DNA of 25,906 nt from positions 1-25,906 of the forward strand of contig JAXMBX010000064.1 in the NCBI GenBank assembly GCA_046349635.1. Direction: 5' to 3'. A model generated the notes under the pieces. That model had not been told where the DNA came from and searched no databases. It saw only the letters and a program-made list of their open reading frames with translations. The position numbers were made by a program, and so were the translations under genes. Shown here piece by piece: positions 23,761 through 25,906 of the stretch. This stretch comes from JAXMBX01 sp046349635 (GTDB taxonomy: Bacteria > Planctomycetota > Planctomycetia > Planctomycetales > Planctomycetaceae). The first letter of the stretch is position 1; each line of letters opens with the position of its first letter.

Positions 23761-25906
23761 TCAAGCTGAGGGGCTGCATTGTGTCAACTGCTCAACCTTC
23801 GCGAGCAGGTCCGCAGGAGTGAAAGGCTTGGCCAGGAAGGAGACAAAGTCTCGTTCGATGTTCTCCCGCAGCATTGAATCCTCTGAGTACCCGCTCATCA
23901 ACAGGAACTTCAGCCGAGGATAATTCAACTGCATCCGTTCCATCAGTTCCTTTCCCGTCATTTCCGGCATTGCCTGATCGGTGATCACCAGATCAATCTC
24001 AGCGGAGTGTGCCCGTATGGCTTCCAAGGCCTTTTGTCCATTGATTGCCTCAAAAACCTGGTGGCCCTGCGTGGTCAGCACCCGAGATATGAAGGCCCGC
24101 AGCGCGGGATCATCATCCACAATCAGCAGTGTCTTGCGAGCACTGGCTATCGTCGTGCGGTTCTGGAATACGGTTGAGGCGGATTGAGAAGGTTTCTCCA
24201 GACACGGAAAGTAAACTCTGAACGTGGTCCCTTGTGCCGGCTCACTTTCGACGGTAATCGAACCGCCGCTTTGCATGACGATGCCGTGAACGGTCGCGAG
24301 TCCCAAGCCGGTTCCCTTCCCGGGGTCCTTCGTCGTGAAAAACGGCTCGAAGATCTGATGAATGATGTCAGCCGGGATGCCGTGGCCCGAGTCCCTGACC
24401 GTCAGCACGGCGAATCTTCCCGGGCGAAGTGAGGTGTTCGCTGCCACATCCTCTTCAGTGAGTAAGATTTCCTCGGTCGAGATACGGAGCGCACCCCCCT
24501 GGGGCATCGCGTCACGCGCATTGATTGCGAGATTGATAAGAACCTGTTCGATTTGAACCGGGTCTGCTTTAATCCGGTGCGTCAGCATCCCGGGGCTGCT
24601 GGTAACGATAATGCTTCTGCCGATCAGACGCCGGAGCATGATCTCGACGCTACGGACCACGTCATTGAGATCGAGTTCTCTCGGCTGCAGCACCTGCTGG
24701 CGGCTGAACGCCAGCAGCCTGTTGATCAGATCGGCCGCGGATTGCCCCGCATCAAGAACCTGCTTCAACGCTTCGTAGTGTGGATTGTCCGTAGAAACGG
24801 ACGACATCACCAGAGAGGTATATCCCGTGATGACCGTGAGGAGATTATTAAAATCGTGGGCAATACCTCCGGCGAGTCGTCCCACCGCCTCCATCTTTTG
24901 CGATTGGCGGAGTTGCTCCTCCAGTTTCAGTCGATCCGTGATATTCCGCACGATGGTGATCGTTTCGCGCTCGCCGCTCAGGGTCATCCGGGCTTCAAAC
25001 GACGTTTTTCCGATCCGCGGAATCTCCAGGTCATACTCAAACACCTGGGACTGGGCCGTCCCGTGGACCCGATCGCGATTTTCCCGGAAAAGAGACGCAA
25101 CCGGCTCGGGCAGCAGGTCGTCCATCCGTTTTCCGAGAAACACTTCCGGAGAAACGTAAAGCTCATCCTCGTTTGCGGCGTGATAATCCAGGATCACACC
25201 GTCGGAATTCATCAGGAACATCAAGTCCGGAAGAGCTTTCAGGACCGCCCGGCTGCGCCCTTCGCTTCGGATGAGGGCATTTTCGGCCTGCTTGCGTTCC
25301 GTCAGATCGTTAAAGGTGACGACCTGCCTGGTTCCGACAATTCTGCCTGACGAGGACACAAACCGCTTCGAGCCATCCTTGCACGTGACGGTGACCTCGA
25401 TCGGGCCGATCGTCCCGCCGATTTTTCTGGCCACTTCCAAGGCCGGAACCCAGGTCTCGATGACTTTGGCCCGATAGTCGGGATCGGGAAACGCCAGTTG
25501 GAACCACGTGTTCATGTCCGGAACGTCACTAAGCTCGTAGCCGAAGAGTTCCGTAACCTGCCTGTTCATGTATTCGACGCGGTTCTGGTCGTCAGTCCAG
25601 GCGACCGCCACCGTCAGGTATTCTAGGTATGTGGTAATGGCCTCTTTAGCCAGCTTGCGCTCCGTGATGTCCTGAATCGTGCCGATGAACTTCAGCGGTT
25701 TGCCCGTCGTCAGGTCCGGAAAGATTTCTCCTCGTTCGTGGACGATGCGTTCATTCCCATCTTCCAGAACCACACGATGTTCGATCTCATAAATCGATTG
25801 CGTTTCGAGAGCCTGCCGAATGGACGATTCAATCCGGGGACGATCGTCGGGATGGACGCGGGCCCAGAAGACGTCGTTATTGGCGACGACCTGCTCGTGG
25901 TTATAG
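23761..25906 (-). CDS. PAS hybrid histidine kinase with C-terminal receiver (5' end outside window)
   Basis: 714 residues are visible. The frame stays open to the right edge past the internal GTG at 25773, and the extra residues (HEQVVANNDVFWARVHPDD...) complete a PAS_3-like domain, so the true start is outside. Order: partial PAS, PAS (TVAVAWTDDQNRVEYMNRQVTELFGY), PAS (LKALPDLMFLMNSDGVILDY), HisKA with the phosphoacceptor His at 24856-24858 in GGIAHDFNNLL, HATPase_c (NLAINARDAM, VRDSGHGIP, FEPFFTTKDPGKGTGLGL), and receiver with its phosphoacceptor Asp at 23977-23979 in VITDQAMP. No membrane segment is seen in this part. The core is strongly alike in layout to the six-PAS kinase at 17657, so the two are probably paralogues. 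Downstream on the same strand lies the stand-alone receiver gene, a possible partner. Confidence 0.93.
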   Translation of the reverse strand, partial: YNHEQVVANNDVFWARVHPDDRPRIESSIRQALETQSIYEIEHRVVLEDGNERIVHERGEIFPDLTTGKPLKFIGTIQDITERKLAKEAITTYLEYLTVAVAWTDDQNRVEYMNRQVTELFGYELSDVPDMNTWFQLAFPDPDYRAKVIETWVPALEVARKIGGTIGPIEVTVTCKDGSKRFVSSSGRIVGTRQVVTFNDLTERKQAENALIRSEGRSRAVLKALPDLMFLMNSDGVILDYHAANEDELYVSPEVFLGKRMDDLLPEPVASLFRENRDRVHGTAQSQVFEYDLEIPRIGKTSFEARMTLSGERETITIVRNITDRLKLEEQLRQSQKMEAVGRLAGGIAHDFNNLLTVITGYTSLVMSSVSTDNPHYEALKQVLDAGQSAADLINRLLAFSRQQVLQPRELDLNDVVRSVEIMLRRLIGRSIIVTSSPGMLTHRIKADPVQIEQVLINLAINARDAMPQGGALRISTEEILLTEEDVAANTSLRPGRFAVLTVRDSGHGIPADIIHQIFEPFFTTKDPGKGTGLGLATVHGIVMQSGGSITVESEPAQGTTFRVYFPCLEKPSQSASTVFQNRTTIASARKTLLIVDDDPALRAFISRVLTTQGHQVFEAINGQKALEAIRAHSAEIDLVITDQAMPEMTGKELMERMQLNYPRLKFLLMSGYSEDSMLRENIERDFVSFLAKPFTPADLLAKVEQLTQCSPSA

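Overview
The window looks like the chromosome of a planctomycete. It is moderately GC-rich. It encodes several exported proteins, a true formylglycine-generating enzyme, a large Gly-rich protein with GPNG repeats and TPRs, and PAS-rich hybrid histidine kinases. This assignment is inferred from gene content, since no rRNA or other phylogenetic marker is present. I see no CRISPR array, insertion sequence, prophage or integrase.

Left part (1-2515): the tail of an Ig-like or DUF1573-like protein ends at a strong bidirectional terminator shared with a convergent dps-type ferritin gene. A tRNA-Arg(ACG) follows, with its own promoter and terminator. Next is a 448-aa protein made of two degenerate CbiX/SirB-like chelatase halves joined to a C-terminal domain I do not recognise.

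Secreted operon (6669 down to 2525, minus strand): three consecutive genes encode an exported NTF2-like/lipocalin-like protein, an exported Gly-rich GPNG-repeat TPR protein, and an exported HAD-type phosphatase. A good sigma-70-like promoter precedes the first gene. Divergent from it is a membrane-anchored formylglycine-generating enzyme with both catalytic cysteines, followed by an in-frame small ORF of uncertain status.

Pyruvate dehydrogenase operon (14308 down to 8337, minus strand): aceE (homodimeric E1), aceF (E2 with two lipoyl domains) and lpdA (E3) together form a complete complex converting pyruvate to acetyl-CoA. A 489-bp divergent intergenic region with a perfect TTTGACA/TGTCAAA dyad separates it from a GlpG-like rhomboid protease gene on the plus strand. 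An exported M28 aminopeptidase with two PDZ domains follows.

Right part (17657-25906): a signalling cluster. It holds a six-PAS soluble hybrid histidine kinase with a C-terminal receiver, an HD-domain phosphohydrolase, a small two-helix membrane protein, and, in the opposite orientation, a stand-alone degenerate receiver protein and a second PAS hybrid histidine kinase cut by the window end. The two kinases have the same HisKA-HATPase-REC layout and could share partners, but nothing in the sequence proves this.
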